Source of the DNA: Rutidosis leptorrhynchoides
Lineage: Eukaryota > Streptophyta > Magnoliopsida > Asterales > Asteraceae
DNA: 64,000 nucleotides
Assembly (NCBI RefSeq): GCF_046630445.1
Contig: NC_092336.1
Coordinates: 503,951,001 to 504,015,000 of the forward strand
Direction of reading: 5' to 3'
The notes below the pieces were generated by a model. The model saw only the letters and a list, made by a program, of their open reading frames with translations, was not told where the DNA came from and searched no databases. Below are positions 22,442 through 34,100 of this stretch, one piece after another (the stretch's first letter is position 1; each line of letters starts with the position of its first letter). Position numbers and translations under genes: made by a program.

Positions 22442-22680
22442 CTACAGTAAAACCCTATTTGCTACAGTAAAAATTACTTTGCTACAGTAAAACACAATTT
22501 GCTACAGTAAAACACTATTTGCTACAGTAAAACCGTATTTTGCTACAGTGCTACAGTGAAAACGAGTTTGCTACAGTGATTTGCTACAGTAACACTATTT
22601 GCTACAGTAAAACACTATTGCTGCAGTAAACACTATTTGCTACAGTACACACTATTTGCTACAGTAAACACTATTTGATG
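22442..22680. repeat. GCTACAGT minisatellite in D left LTR
   Basis: About 15 copies of (T)GCTACAGTAAAAC-like units of 15-20 bp with internal variation. The right-LTR array (29842-30080) differs in unit order, showing rapid turnover since insertion. Confidence 0.9.
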
Positions 22681-22713
22681 TCGACGAACTAGCAAACAAA
22701 AACAGAAAAGGCG

Positions 22714-22763
22714 GCCATGCGATCGCATGGCAAAAACACTGAAAACTCATGAGATCGCATGAG
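22714..22763. repeat. Paired palindromes in D left LTR
   Basis: GCCATGCGATCGCATGGC (22714-22731) is a perfect 18-bp palindrome. CTCATGAGATCGCATGAG (22746-22763) has one C-to-A mismatch. The gap between the CCATG..CATGG and CTC..GAG units is 15 bp, as in the Athila leader. Confidence 0.9.
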
Positions 22764-23859
22764 CTACAGTAAATCGAAAAGTAATATAAATACGCAGTTT
22801 GTTCGACGAAGTTTATTACATTTCTCTCTTAATATTTATATTTATATTATAATTATAATTTTAAATTTAAGTTTAATAATAATAAGGTATATACGAGGGT
22901 GTTTTTAATTCGGGTTTCAAACCGCTTTAAGCTAAGGAAATATTAGGTATTATTCGGGGTATTGTTCTTGAATCCAAAGCCAACCATACAGTCATCTACC
23001 ATCATTACGTCTACGCAATTTGCCTACAATATTGAATCGCAATATTGAACTGTGAGTTTATAGTCTCCCTTTTTAAATACTTTAAATATTTTTGGGCTGA
23101 GAATATATGCAATTTATTTTAAACGCGATAAGACACAAGTACATACTAAATTCTACACTGAGTTAAACCGAAAATCCCTTAGCTTTGGTAACTAGTAGCT
23201 GCCAGTACATAGGATATGGACTGGTGGGCGCGAATAATTGTATATGGATCCATAGGGCTTGACATCCCCGTCCGAGCTAGAGCGCTAGCCTTTTAACGGA
23301 CGTATGTTATTTGAGTTTAAGACACGTTGGTTTGCGTGTATTAAAACGAATGGGGTAATTATCACTATAGCGTTAAGTTTAGTTACCAGGGTGCTCTGTT
23401 ACGTAGAATCTATTGATAAACTTTTGATGAAATCTTGTGGTCTATCTTTATATATGTTTATGACTCGAGCAATTAAACCTATAACTCACCAACATTCGTG
23501 TTGAATTTTTAGCATGTTTTATTCTCAGGTCCTTAGAATGCTTCCGCTGTGATGTGCTTGTTGCCTGCATGGAGTCTCTCATGCTTTGTACAAAGTTTAT
23601 TGCATTCAAAATAAAACTGCGTTGTGTAATAAATAATTGGACTGTGATGTCAACCTGTAAATTAAAGACTTATGTATTTCGGGGTTTTGCTTATACCTAA
23701 GCACTTGCCCACATGTTTATAACTTTCTATGTTTAGAAAGTCACTTATTTTAATGAATGCAATATTTTATCAAAACGTATCATATAGAGGTCAAAACCTC
23801 ACTGTGGAATCAATGATTAACGTGCCGCGTCAATAGTGATTTTGACGGGTCGTTACAGT

Positions 23860-23871
23860 TGGTATCAGAGC
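23860..23871 (+). promoter_or_regulatory. Element D primer-binding site (initiator tRNA-Met)
   Basis: TGGTATCAGAGC two bases after the left LTR. Confidence 0.9.
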
Positions 23872-24052
23872 TTGAGGTCATAGGGAACCAGAAATTACAT
23901 TAGTGTGTTTAACTGGTAATTGTTAGGATACATTAGTGAGTCTGGACTATGACCATATTTGTTTTTACTGATTTTTGCTTATCATTTGGTCAAAAACATT
24001 ATATGTAATATATTTATATGCTAACGTAATTGTTGTTTCAATTATGTGATAG

Positions 24053-24739
24053 ATGACTTCTTCTAATCCTATCATTTTGTACGACTCGGAATCGGACACT
24101 GAATCTATTCTATCCACAACTGAAAAGGGCGTTCCAATACCTATTAAAGAAGAAATTGTGTTAGCCGGGGAATCTCAACTCCCGGTAAACCCAGAGGAGG
24201 TTCCAGCTCCACCCAGCTTTAGTTTTTCGGAGCCACAGTATCGTTGGCATGGACCCATGATCCCTGGAGTAAACGAGGATCGTCCATTTCTAAACAAATA
24301 TGGACATTGGTCCAGATATACCGCCGACGGGCGGGTTGTGCCGATTACGCCTGGCAGATTTCGGTTCATGACCACCGGTACATATTCTTGCAGTTCGTCA
24401 TCATATTCTCCTACACATGACTCAGACAGTTCGTCATCAGACGAGATCAGTAAGGAGGAGGATTTCGCTAATGAAATAAAAGAGATCACTAAGGAGAAAT
24501 TCCAACTTGCTCTGGATAATAAAAACAACCACAATAATAAAATGTCCTTAATTATTAAAAAGGAACATGACCATTCGATCCGTAACCACCCTTATTGTAT
24601 TAAACCCACTGAGGCAACGGGTACCTCAAAACCCCAACTAAAAATAAAATACACTGCCAGAATGTCTGTCGGACCATGTGCACACAAACAATTGGCAGAG
24701 AGAACCAAATGGGAAGAAGTTTCTGATAGTTCTGAATAA
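24053..24739 (+). CDS. Element D ORF0: acidic extra ORF between PBS and gag (228 aa)
   Basis: Starts at an ATG 182 bp after the PBS and ends 448 bp before gag. Residues 6-16 (PIILYDSESDT) have a hydrophobic core and acidic/Ser tail, resembling a SUMO-interaction motif. Residues 111-135 are a Ser/Asp-rich low-complexity stretch, and EIKEITKEKF (141-150) matches EIQEITKDKF of element C. The middle (PQYRWHGPMIPGVNE, GRFRFMTTGTY) is absent from the shorter C version. No zinc motif, signal peptide or membrane segment is seen. The reading frame is intact although gag-pol of this element is broken. Family unknown to me; an accessory protein acting on host chromatin or SUMO pathways is speculation. 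Confidence 0.6.
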   Translation: MTSSNPIILYDSESDTESILSTTEKGVPIPIKEEIVLAGESQLPVNPEEVPAPPSFSFSEPQYRWHGPMIPGVNEDRPFLNKYGHWSRYTADGRVVPITPGRFRFMTTGTYSCSSSSYSPTHDSDSSSSDEISKEEDFANEIKEITKEKFQLALDNKNNHNNKMSLIIKKEHDHSIRNHPYCIKPTEATGTSKPQLKIKYTARMSVGPCAHKQLAERTKWEEVSDSSE

Positions 24740-25017
24740 ACGACCTCGCAACCATAAATCTTCCATGCGCTATTCTATTGCTTATGTGTGCTACTCTATC
24801 TTGTTATGTAAAATAAGCATATGAAAAATATCAGTATTGTATGGTATTGTATTATTTTGGTTTATTAATAATAAATGCATGGAATGATTATTTGTATTAT
24901 TACTACTTCTTATTATTATTATTACATAATAATGTAGTAACTCGCTATAATTTTTCATAGTGGAATATTATTAGGATTTTAGTAGTTAATTCCTTGTACT
25001 AGCTATTATGAATGAAC

Positions 25018-25037
25018 TTTACGGGTAGGTAATACCC
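25018..25037 (+). promoter_or_regulatory. Element D internal PPT-like sequence
   Basis: TTTACGGGTAGGTAATACCC lies 150 bp before gag. It resembles the PPT consensus TTTAACGGGTAGGTAC and the internal copies in C and B, and keeps the GGGTA..TACCC inverted repeat. Confidence 0.5.
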
Positions 25038-25187
25038 TAGAAATAATTATAAAATGCTAATAAGAAGAAAAGGCTTTTATAATAATCGGTTCATATTATT
25101 AATATACTACGATTAACTATTGACAACTCATTTTACCTATAATATTCTATATGATTAAATTATATCTGTTGTGTTTATTGAAGAAAC

Positions 25188-26396
25188 ATGTCTCAAATGT
25201 CGGATGCTGAGTTTGAGCAACTAGTCGAGAAACGTGTGAATGAAAGAATTGCTGCAGCCGAGGCAGCAAAAGCAACAGCCGAAGCAGCAGCCAAAGCAGC
25301 AGCCGTAAACACAAACTCACGAAACGGATGCTCATACAAAACTTTTCAAGGATGCAAACCACAGACGTTTAGTGGAACCGAGGGACCAGTCGGTCTAACC
25401 CGACGGTTTGAAAAGATGGAGTCCGTTTTCAAAATCAGTAATTGTGCGAATGGAGACAAGTCAAAGTATGCTTCGTGTACGTTGCAAGACGGTGCACTTA
25501 CTTGGTGGAACAATTATGCTAAAGCAGAAGGAATAGATACGGCATATGATATCTCTTGGGAAGAACTGAAAAAGATGCTAATCGAGGAGTACTGTCCTCG
25601 AAACGAGATCAGAAAAATGGAATCTGAGTTACGTAATCTGAAGGTTATCGGCGCGAATCTCAATAACTATGAAAAGCGTTTCATGGAACTAGCCTTGTTG
25701 TGTCCCGAATTGGTGCCAAACGAGAAACGAAAGATAGAAATGTATATTGACGGTTTATCGATCAATATCAAAGGAAATGTTACATCATCCAAACCGAATA
25801 CGATGCAGGAAGCCATGACAATGGCACACCAACTCATGGACCAGATCACAGAGAGTTCGATTAAGGCACCAATTACCGAAGTCAAGACAACTGAAGGAAA
25901 GAGGAAATGGGAAGACTATAAGGGCAAAAGTACTCACCTGAAGAAACAAGAAACTTTTAAAGGTAAACAAGATGGGGCAACTGCAAGTCCTAACTATAAG
26001 GGACCTCATCCGTTCTGCAAAAGGTGTTACACACATCATGCAGGCTATTGCCAAGTGGTCTGTGATAAGTGCAACAAGAAAGGACATGTGGCGAAAGATT
26101 GTTATGCCACCGTTTCTGAAGTAAAGACAAAATTGACCGATGTCAAGAAATGTTATGGATGCGGGAAGTCTGGTCACTTTATAAATCAATGCCCTGATAA
26201 GGAGAAGAACAAAGAACCCGCACGAGGGAGGGCATTTAATGTTAGTGCCAGTAAAGCACGTGAGGATCCTAATCTTGTCACGGGTACGTTTACCGTTAAT
26301 AATCAACTAGCTTCTATTATGTTTGATACGGGTGCTGATAGAAGTTATATGTGTAAAGACTTTAGTTTTAAACTAAAATGTGCATCTAGACGATAA
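25188..26396 (+). CDS. Element D gag with protease active site, truncated by frameshift (402 aa)
   Basis: ATG at 25188 ([20 protein letters not shown]), then an Ala-rich coiled-coil-like stretch. The capsid domain ([15 protein letters not shown] to [12 protein letters not shown]) follows, then Cys/His motifs [40 protein letters not shown] and the protease motif [12 protein letters not shown] deletion of about 8 bp near 26385, relative to element C, shifts the frame and ends the protein within the protease. A conserved Trp in the capsid (GLTRWIEK in C) is Arg here. Packaging proteins might still form, but pol would not be made from this mRNA without frameshifting. Confidence 0.85.
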   Translation: MSQMSDAEFEQLVEKRVNERIAAAEAAKATAEAAAKAAAVNTNSRNGCSYKTFQGCKPQTFSGTEGPVGLTRRFEKMESVFKISNCANGDKSKYASCTLQDGALTWWNNYAKAEGIDTAYDISWEELKKMLIEEYCPRNEIRKMESELRNLKVIGANLNNYEKRFMELALLCPELVPNEKRKIEMYIDGLSINIKGNVTSSKPNTMQEAMTMAHQLMDQITESSIKAPITEVKTTEGKRKWEDYKGKSTHLKKQETFKGKQDGATASPNYKGPHPFCKRCYTHHAGYCQVVCDKCNKKGHVAKDCYATVSEVKTKLTDVKKCYGCGKSGHFINQCPDKEKNKEPARGRAFNVSASKAREDPNLVTGTFTVNNQLASIMFDTGADRSYMCKDFSFKLKCASRR

Positions 26397-29300
26397 ATAT
26401 ACTATTGAATTAGCTAATGGTAAACTGATAAAAGCCGATAAAATTTGCCATGGTTGCGAAATGAATCTCGCTGGTGAAACCTTCAAAATCGATTTGATAC
26501 CCGTAGAATTAGGAAGTTTTGACGTAATCGTTGGCATGGACTGGATGTCCAAAACAAGAGCGGAAGTTGTTTGCGCTGAGAAAGCAATCCGCATCCCTCG
26601 TAAGGATGAAACGTCATTAATGATTTATGGGGAGAAGAGCAACTCAAAGCTGAACTTTATCAGCTGTATGAAGGCCCAGAAACTTATAAGAAAAGGTTGT
26701 TATGCTATTCTGGCACATGTAAAGAAGATCGATACTGAAGAAAGAAGCATTAATGACATGCCGGTTGTAAGAGAATATCCCGGAGTATTTCCAGAAGAAT
26801 TACCGGGGCTACCTCCACACAGATGTGTAGAATTCCAGATTGATCTCATACCAGGAGCTGCACCTGTAGCCCGATCTCCATATAGACTTGCACCTTCAGA
26901 AATGCAAGAATTACAAGACCAGTTGCAAGAATTATCGGACCGTGGATTTATTCGTCCTAGTTTTTCACCTTGGGGTGCTCCTATTCTGTTCGTCAAGAAG
27001 AAGGATGGATCTATGAGAATGTACATAGATTACAGAGAATTAAACAAATTAACGATCAAGAATCGGTACCCATTACCGAGGATTGATGATTTGTTTGATC
27101 AATTGCAAGGATCAAGTGTTTATTCTAAGATTGATCTACGCTCCGGATATCATCAACTGAGAGTGAAGGAAGAAGATGTTCCTAAAACCGCGTTCAGAAC
27201 CCGTTACGGTCACTATGAGTTTCTAGTCATGCCTTTTGGATTAACTAATGCTCCAGCAGTATTCATGGATCTAATGAATCGCATCTGTAGATCGTATTTA
27301 GACAAATTTGTCATTGTTTTTATCGACGACATATTGATTTACTCGAAGAACAAGGAAGAACATGAGCAACACTTAAGACTGGTACTAGAGATACTCAAGA
27401 AAGAAGAATTGTACGCAAAATTTTCGAAGTGTGATTTCTGGTTACAAGAAGTACAATTTTTGGGCCATGTTGTCAGTAAACATGGAATTAAAGTTGACCC
27501 CGCCAAGATCGAAGCCATTAGTAAATGGGAAACCCCGAAGACTCCAACACAAATTCGCCAATTCTTAGGTCTTGCTGGTTACTACCGAAGATTCATTCAA
27601 GATTTCTCTAGAATAGCTAAACCCTTAACTGCATTGACTCAAAAGGGAAAGAAGTATGATTGGTCCACAGAACAGGAATCCTCATTCCAGTTATTAAAGA
27701 AGAAGTTAACGTCTGCACCCATTTTGTCATTACCGGAAGGAAATGATGATTTCGTGATCTATTGTGATGCTTCACGCCAAGGTTTAGGATGTGTATTAAT
27801 GCAACGCACAAAAGTCATCGCATATGCCTCACGACAACTAAAAATTCATGAAAAGAACTATACGACGCACGATTTAGAACTTGAAGCAGTAGTTTTTGCA
27901 CTCAAAATATGGAGACACTATCTATATGGCACCAAGTGTACAGTGTACACCGACCATAAAAGTCGTCAGCATATTTTTGATCAAAAACAACTCAATATGA
28001 GGCAACGTCGCTGGGTAGAGTTGTTAAACGATTACAATTGTGAAATCCATTACCACCCCGGAAAGGCTAATGTTGTAGCTGATGCCCTAAGTCGAAAAGA
28101 AAGAGTAAAACCTCTTAGGGTCCGAGCTTTGAATATTACAATTCGTACTGATCTCACAAAGCAAATTCAAGCAGCACAGTTAGAAGCTTTAAAAGAAGAA
28201 AACGAAAAAGGTGAAATGAGCAAAGGGTTAGAAAAACAACTTGAAGAAAAAGCCGATGGAACCCTGTATTTTGCTGGTAGGATATGGGTACCAAAACATG
28301 GTAACCTAAGGCAACTAGTACTGGATGAAGCACACAAAACGAGGTACTCAATTCACCCAGGAAACGGAAAAATGTACCACGATCTCAAGAAGTTTTATTG
28401 GTGGCCTAATATGAAAACAGAAATTGCTACTTATGTAAGCAAATGTTTAACGTGTGCAAAGGTCAAAGCTGAGCACCAAAAGCCGTCAGGATTACTGCAA
28501 CAACCAGAAATTCCGCAGTGGAAATGGGAAAGAATAACCATGGATTTCATTACGAAATTGCCAAGGACTGCAAGTAGTCATGATACTATTTGGGTGATAG
28601 TTGATCGTCTAACTAAATCAGCTCACTTTCTACCAATAAAGGAGACAGACAGTATGGAGAAATTAGCACTCCTATATTTGAAGGAAGTAGTTTCCAGGCA
28701 TGGTGTACCCATCTCTATCATATCTGATCGCGACACCCGATTCACATCACGTTTTTGGCAATCATTACAAAAAGCATTGGGAACTCGATTAGATATGAGC
28801 ACCGCTTATCACCCACAGACAGATGGTCAAAGTGAAAGAACAATACAAACATTGGAAGACATGTTACGGGCATGCGTGATTGACTTTGGAACCAGTTAGG
28901 ATCGACACTTACAGTTGGCAGAATTTTCATACAATAACAGCTATCATACGAGCATCAACGCAGCACCATTTGAAGCACTTTACGGTAGAAAGTGCAGATC
29001 TCCTATCTGTTGGAGTGAAGTAGGAGAAAGACAACTTACTGGACCAGAAATTATTCACGAAACCACCGAAAAGATCATTCAAATACAACAGCGATTGAAA
29101 ACGGCCATGAGTCGCCAAAAGAGTTATGCTGATGTAAGAAGAAAACCGCTAGAATTTCAAGTGGGCGACAAAGTCATGTTGAAAGTGTCACCCTGGAAAG
29201 GCGTTGTACGATTCGGTAAACGAGGAAAGCTAAGTCCTAGGTACGTAGGACCCTTTGAAATCACCGAAAGAATTGGAGCAGTTGCTTATCGATTAAAGCT

Positions 29301-29727
29301 ACCGCAAGAACTTAGCAGTGTTCACGACACATTTCACGTGTCAAATTTGAAGAAATGTTTAGCTGAAGAGGATGTCGTAATTCCTCTTGACGAAATACGA
29401 ATTAATGATAAACTCCATTTTGTCGAAGAACCTGTTGAAATCATGGACCGTGAGGTCAAACAATTAAAACAAAGCAAAATACCGATAGTTAGAGTTCGTT
29501 GGAACGCAAGACGAGGACCCGAGTTTACTTGGGAACGTGAAGATCAAATGAAGCAAAAGTATCCACATTTGTTCACTGATATCGCTCATGAAATAGGTAC
29601 TACTCAAAATTTCGGGACGAAATTTTCTTTAACGGGGAGGTACTGTGATGACCCGAAAATTTTTGACTTATTTAAACTAATTCTCTATACGATTTATTAT
29701 TTTAACACGTTAAACAAAGTCTGTTAG
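26380..29727 (+). pseudogene. Element D pol (PR end, RT, RNase H, integrase, chromodomain), broken
   Basis: Two open pieces, 26380-28899 and 28915-29727, lie in one frame except for TAG at 28897-28899 inside integrase. That TAG replaces a Trp codon of element C. RT motifs are present ([22 protein letters not shown]), with MCIDYREL changed to MYIDYREL. RNase H ([15 protein letters not shown]), integrase D, D and E ([26 protein letters not shown]) and a C-terminal chromodomain ([19 protein letters not shown]) follow. The normal stop after PHLF is lost, so the frame runs through the PPT and about 28 codons into the 3' LTR. Confidence 0.9.
29609..29643 (+). promoter_or_regulatory. Element D pre-PPT hairpin and polypurine tract
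   Basis: ATTTCGGGACGAAAT at 29609-29623, then TTTAACGGGGAGGTAC ending at the 3' LTR start 29644. Of the three elements it has the most purine-rich version. Confidence 0.75.
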
Positions 29728-31260
29728 ATTAAGTCTCAAAATTTTAGAACTGTTACATATATACAATTACCTTTGACTACTCTCGACGATTCATGAACAA
29801 TTATATGTATGTATATATATATGTACAAGTAAAAACGACTTTCCTACAGTAAAACCCTATTTGCTACAGTAAAAATTACTTTGCTACAGTAAAACACAAT
29901 TTGCTACAGTAAAACACTATTTGCTACAGTGAAACCGTATTTTGCTACAGTGCTACAGTGAAAAACGAGTTTGCTACAGTGATTTGCTACAGTAACACTA
30001 TTTGCTACAGTAAAACACTATTTGCTACAGTAACACTATTTGCTACAGTAAACACTATTGCTACAGTAAAACACTATTTGATGTCGACGAACTAGCAAAC
30101 AAAAACAGAAAAGGCGGCCATGCGATCGCATGGCAAAAACACTGAAAACTCATGCGATCGCATGAGCTACAGTAAATCGAAAAGTAATATAAATACGCAG
30201 TTTGTTCGACGAAGTTTATTACATTTCTCTCTTAATATTTATATTTATATTATAATTATAATTTTAAATTTAAGTTTAATAATAATAAGGTATATACGAG
30301 GGTGTTTTTAATTCGGGTTTCAAACCGCTTTAAGCTAAGGAAATATTAGGTATTATTCGGGGTATTGTTCTTGAATCCAAGGCCAACCATACAGTCATCT
30401 ACCATCATTACGTCTACGCAATTTGCCTACAATATTGAATCGCAATATTGAACTGTGAGTTTATAGTCTCCCTTTTTAAATACTTTAAATATTTTTGGGC
30501 TGAGAATATATGCAATTTATTTTAAACGCGATAAGACACAAGTACATACTAAATTCTACACTGAGTTAAACCGAAAATCCCTTAGCTTTGGTAACTAGTA
30601 GCTGCCAGTACATAGGATATGGACTGGTGGGCGCGAATAATTGTATATGGATCCATAGGGCTTGACATCCCCGTCCGAGCTAGAGCGCTAGCCTTTTAAC
30701 GGACGTATGTTATTTGAGTTTAAGACACGTTGGTTTGCGTGTATTAAAACGAATGGGGTAATTATCACTATAGCGTTAAGTTTAGTTACCAGGGTGCTCT
30801 GTTACGTAGAATCTATTGATAAACTTTTGATGAAATCTTGTGGTCTATCTTTATATATGTTTATGACTCGAGCAATTAAACCTATAACTCACCAACATTC
30901 GTGTTGAATTTTTAGCATGTTTTATTCTCAGGTCCTTAGAATGCTTCCGCTGTGATGTGCTTGTTGCCTGCATGGAGTCTCTCATGCTTTGTACAAAGTT
31001 TATTGCATTCAAAATAAAACTGCGTTGTGTAATAAATAATTAGACTGTGATGTCAACCTGTAAATTAAAGACTTATGTATTTCGGGGTTTTGCTTATACC
31101 TAAGCACTTGCCCACATGTTTATAACTTTCTATGTTTAGAAAGTCACTTATTTTAATGAATGCAATATTTTATCAAAACGTAACATATAGAGGTCAAAAC
31201 CTCACTGTGGAATCAATGATTAACGTGCCGCGTCAATAGCGATTTTGACGGGTCGTTACA
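29644..31260 (+). repeat. Element D right LTR, 1,617 bp
   Basis: TGTGATGACCCG..GGTCGTTACA. Perfect palindromes GCCATGCGATCGCATGGC (30117-30134) and CTCATGCGATCGCATGAG (30149-30166). GCTACAGT array at 29842-30080. Hairpin GAGGTCAAAACCTC at 31190-31203. Nearly identical to the left LTR. Confidence 0.95.
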
Positions 31261-31265
31261 AAATA

Positions 31266-33127
<1,862 letters not shown>

Positions 33128-33129
33128 TG

Positions 33130-33141
33130 TGGTATCAGAGC
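33130..33141 (+). promoter_or_regulatory. Element C primer-binding site (initiator tRNA-Met)
   Basis: TGGTATCAGAGC two bases after the LTR end, the standard sequence for priming from initiator tRNA-Met. Confidence 0.9.
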
Positions 33142-33318
33142 GTTGGTCTTAGAGAACCAGAAAATTTGCATTAGTGTGTCTTATCGAGTTTGTTAGGATG
33201 CATTAGAGAGTCTGGACTTTGACCGTGTTTGATTTCGAAAACTATTGCTTATCCTTGTTGGTTAAAAATTAATATGTAAATATTATGTGGTATTAACGTG
33301 CTAGTTGTTATGTGATAG

Positions 33319-33717
33319 ATGTCTGGCTTAGAACTTATTATCACATTCAGCGACTCCGAACCAGAATCTTCAGATGGTGTTCCAGTCATTAACCTATCCG
33401 ATGATGAAAATGACACCTTTGGGGAAGACTCACAAGTTCCGGATGAATCAATTGAAGTGGAACCAGAAAGTGATCCTGAGGAGGAAGAAATACAGGAAAT
33501 TACGAAAGACAAGTTCGAACGAGGAAAGAAACGAAAGGCTACTGAAATGGAAAATCCAAATCCCGAGTCTAGAGAGAATGTTGTGGCACCAACTCCACCA
33601 GATACTTCCACACCTATTCCCGCTATTCCTATTAGTTCTATCCCGGCATCCAGTTCTTCAGCCCCTCAGCCAAAATGCAGAGAGACAACCAGGATAACCT
33701 TTAAGCTATTCCTTTGA
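33319..33717 (+). CDS. Element C ORF0: acidic extra ORF between PBS and gag (132 aa)
   Basis: Begins at an ATG 178 bp after the PBS and ends 384 bp before the gag ATG, in a separate frame. The first 60 residues are strongly acidic and Ser-rich. Residues 4-13 (LELIITFSDS) and 22-31 (PVINLSDDEN) each have a hydrophobic core followed by Ser/Asp/Glu, the pattern of SUMO-interaction motifs. EIQEITKDKF at 57-66 recurs as EIKEITKEKF in element D. A basic patch GKKRK (69-73) could be a nuclear signal. The C-terminal half is Pro/Ser-rich. Not in the standard Tekay gene set; I do not recognise a named family. Its presence in two diverged elements, in similar position and with shared motifs, argues for a real protein. 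Translation of gag downstream would need splicing or re-initiation. Confidence 0.6.
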   Translation: MSGLELIITFSDSEPESSDGVPVINLSDDENDTFGEDSQVPDESIEVEPESDPEEEEIQEITKDKFERGKKRKATEMENPNPESRENVVAPTPPDTSTPIPAIPISSIPASSSSAPQPKCRETTRITFKLFL

Positions 33718-33928
33718 ACACGAACGCTTTGGGTTAAATGACACGCTGTTGTTTTAAACCATGGGATCATATAACGTTTTGTATAATATTACTAGTGTGG
33801 TTTGCTTAATGTTTGTTATAAGATAAGCATATGTAAAATAGTGAAGTGTGAAATGCAATAATTTTCCATGGTTGAGTATTATTTGGGTGATAGTAATTGA
33901 TTTTCGTACTAAGCTATTAAGTATGAAC

Positions 33929-33949
33929 TTTAACGGGTAGGTACTACCC
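33929..33949 (+). promoter_or_regulatory. Element C internal copy of the polypurine-tract sequence
   Basis: TTTAACGGGTAGGTACT is identical to the sequence just before the 3' LTR (38539-38555). Here it continues ACCC, forming a GGGTAG/CTACCC hairpin. The same arrangement is seen at the same place in elements B and D. Confidence 0.6.
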
Positions 33950-34100
33950 TTGGTATAATTATAAAACGCTAATAAGAAGAAAAGGCTTTTATAATAATAA
34001 CTGGTTCATATTATTAATAAGCTATGATGTACTGTAAATACATACTACATCTATAATATTCCATGTGAATAATTATTTTTTTTCATTCTTATTGAAGATT

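Larger units (their letters stand above)
22242..23857 (+). repeat. Element D left LTR, 1,616 bp
   Basis: TGTGATGACCCG..GGTCGTTACA. It contains the GCTACAGT array (22442-22680), the palindrome pair (22714-22763) and the hairpin GAGGTCAAAACCTC (23787-23800). A 66-codon frame at 23304-23504 recurs identically in the other LTR and is not a gene. Confidence 0.95.
22242..31260 (+). mobile_element. Element D: Tekay-type chromovirus, youngest insertion
   Basis: LTRs 22242-23857 and 29644-31260 differ at a handful of bases outside the GCTACAGT array. Perfect AAATA duplications flank it (22237-22241 and 31261-31265). The internal region has PBS, ORF0, gag, pol and PPT. Despite recent insertion the coding region already has a frameshift, a nonsense codon and a lost pol stop, so it was probably copied from a defective parent with help in trans. 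Confidence 0.93.

Noticed and set aside
23304-23504. 66-codon frame, repeated identically at 30707-30907
   Set aside because: The two copies are simply the same position in the two LTRs of element D, with no start context or similarity to a protein.
23860-23871. tRNA genes at the TGGTATCAGAGC sites
   Set aside because: Only the 12-18 bases complementary to a tRNA 3' end are present; these are primer-binding sites.
28897-28899. Programmed readthrough or recoding of the pol stop
   Set aside because: Element B has a different stop and C a sense codon at this site; no conserved downstream context was seen.
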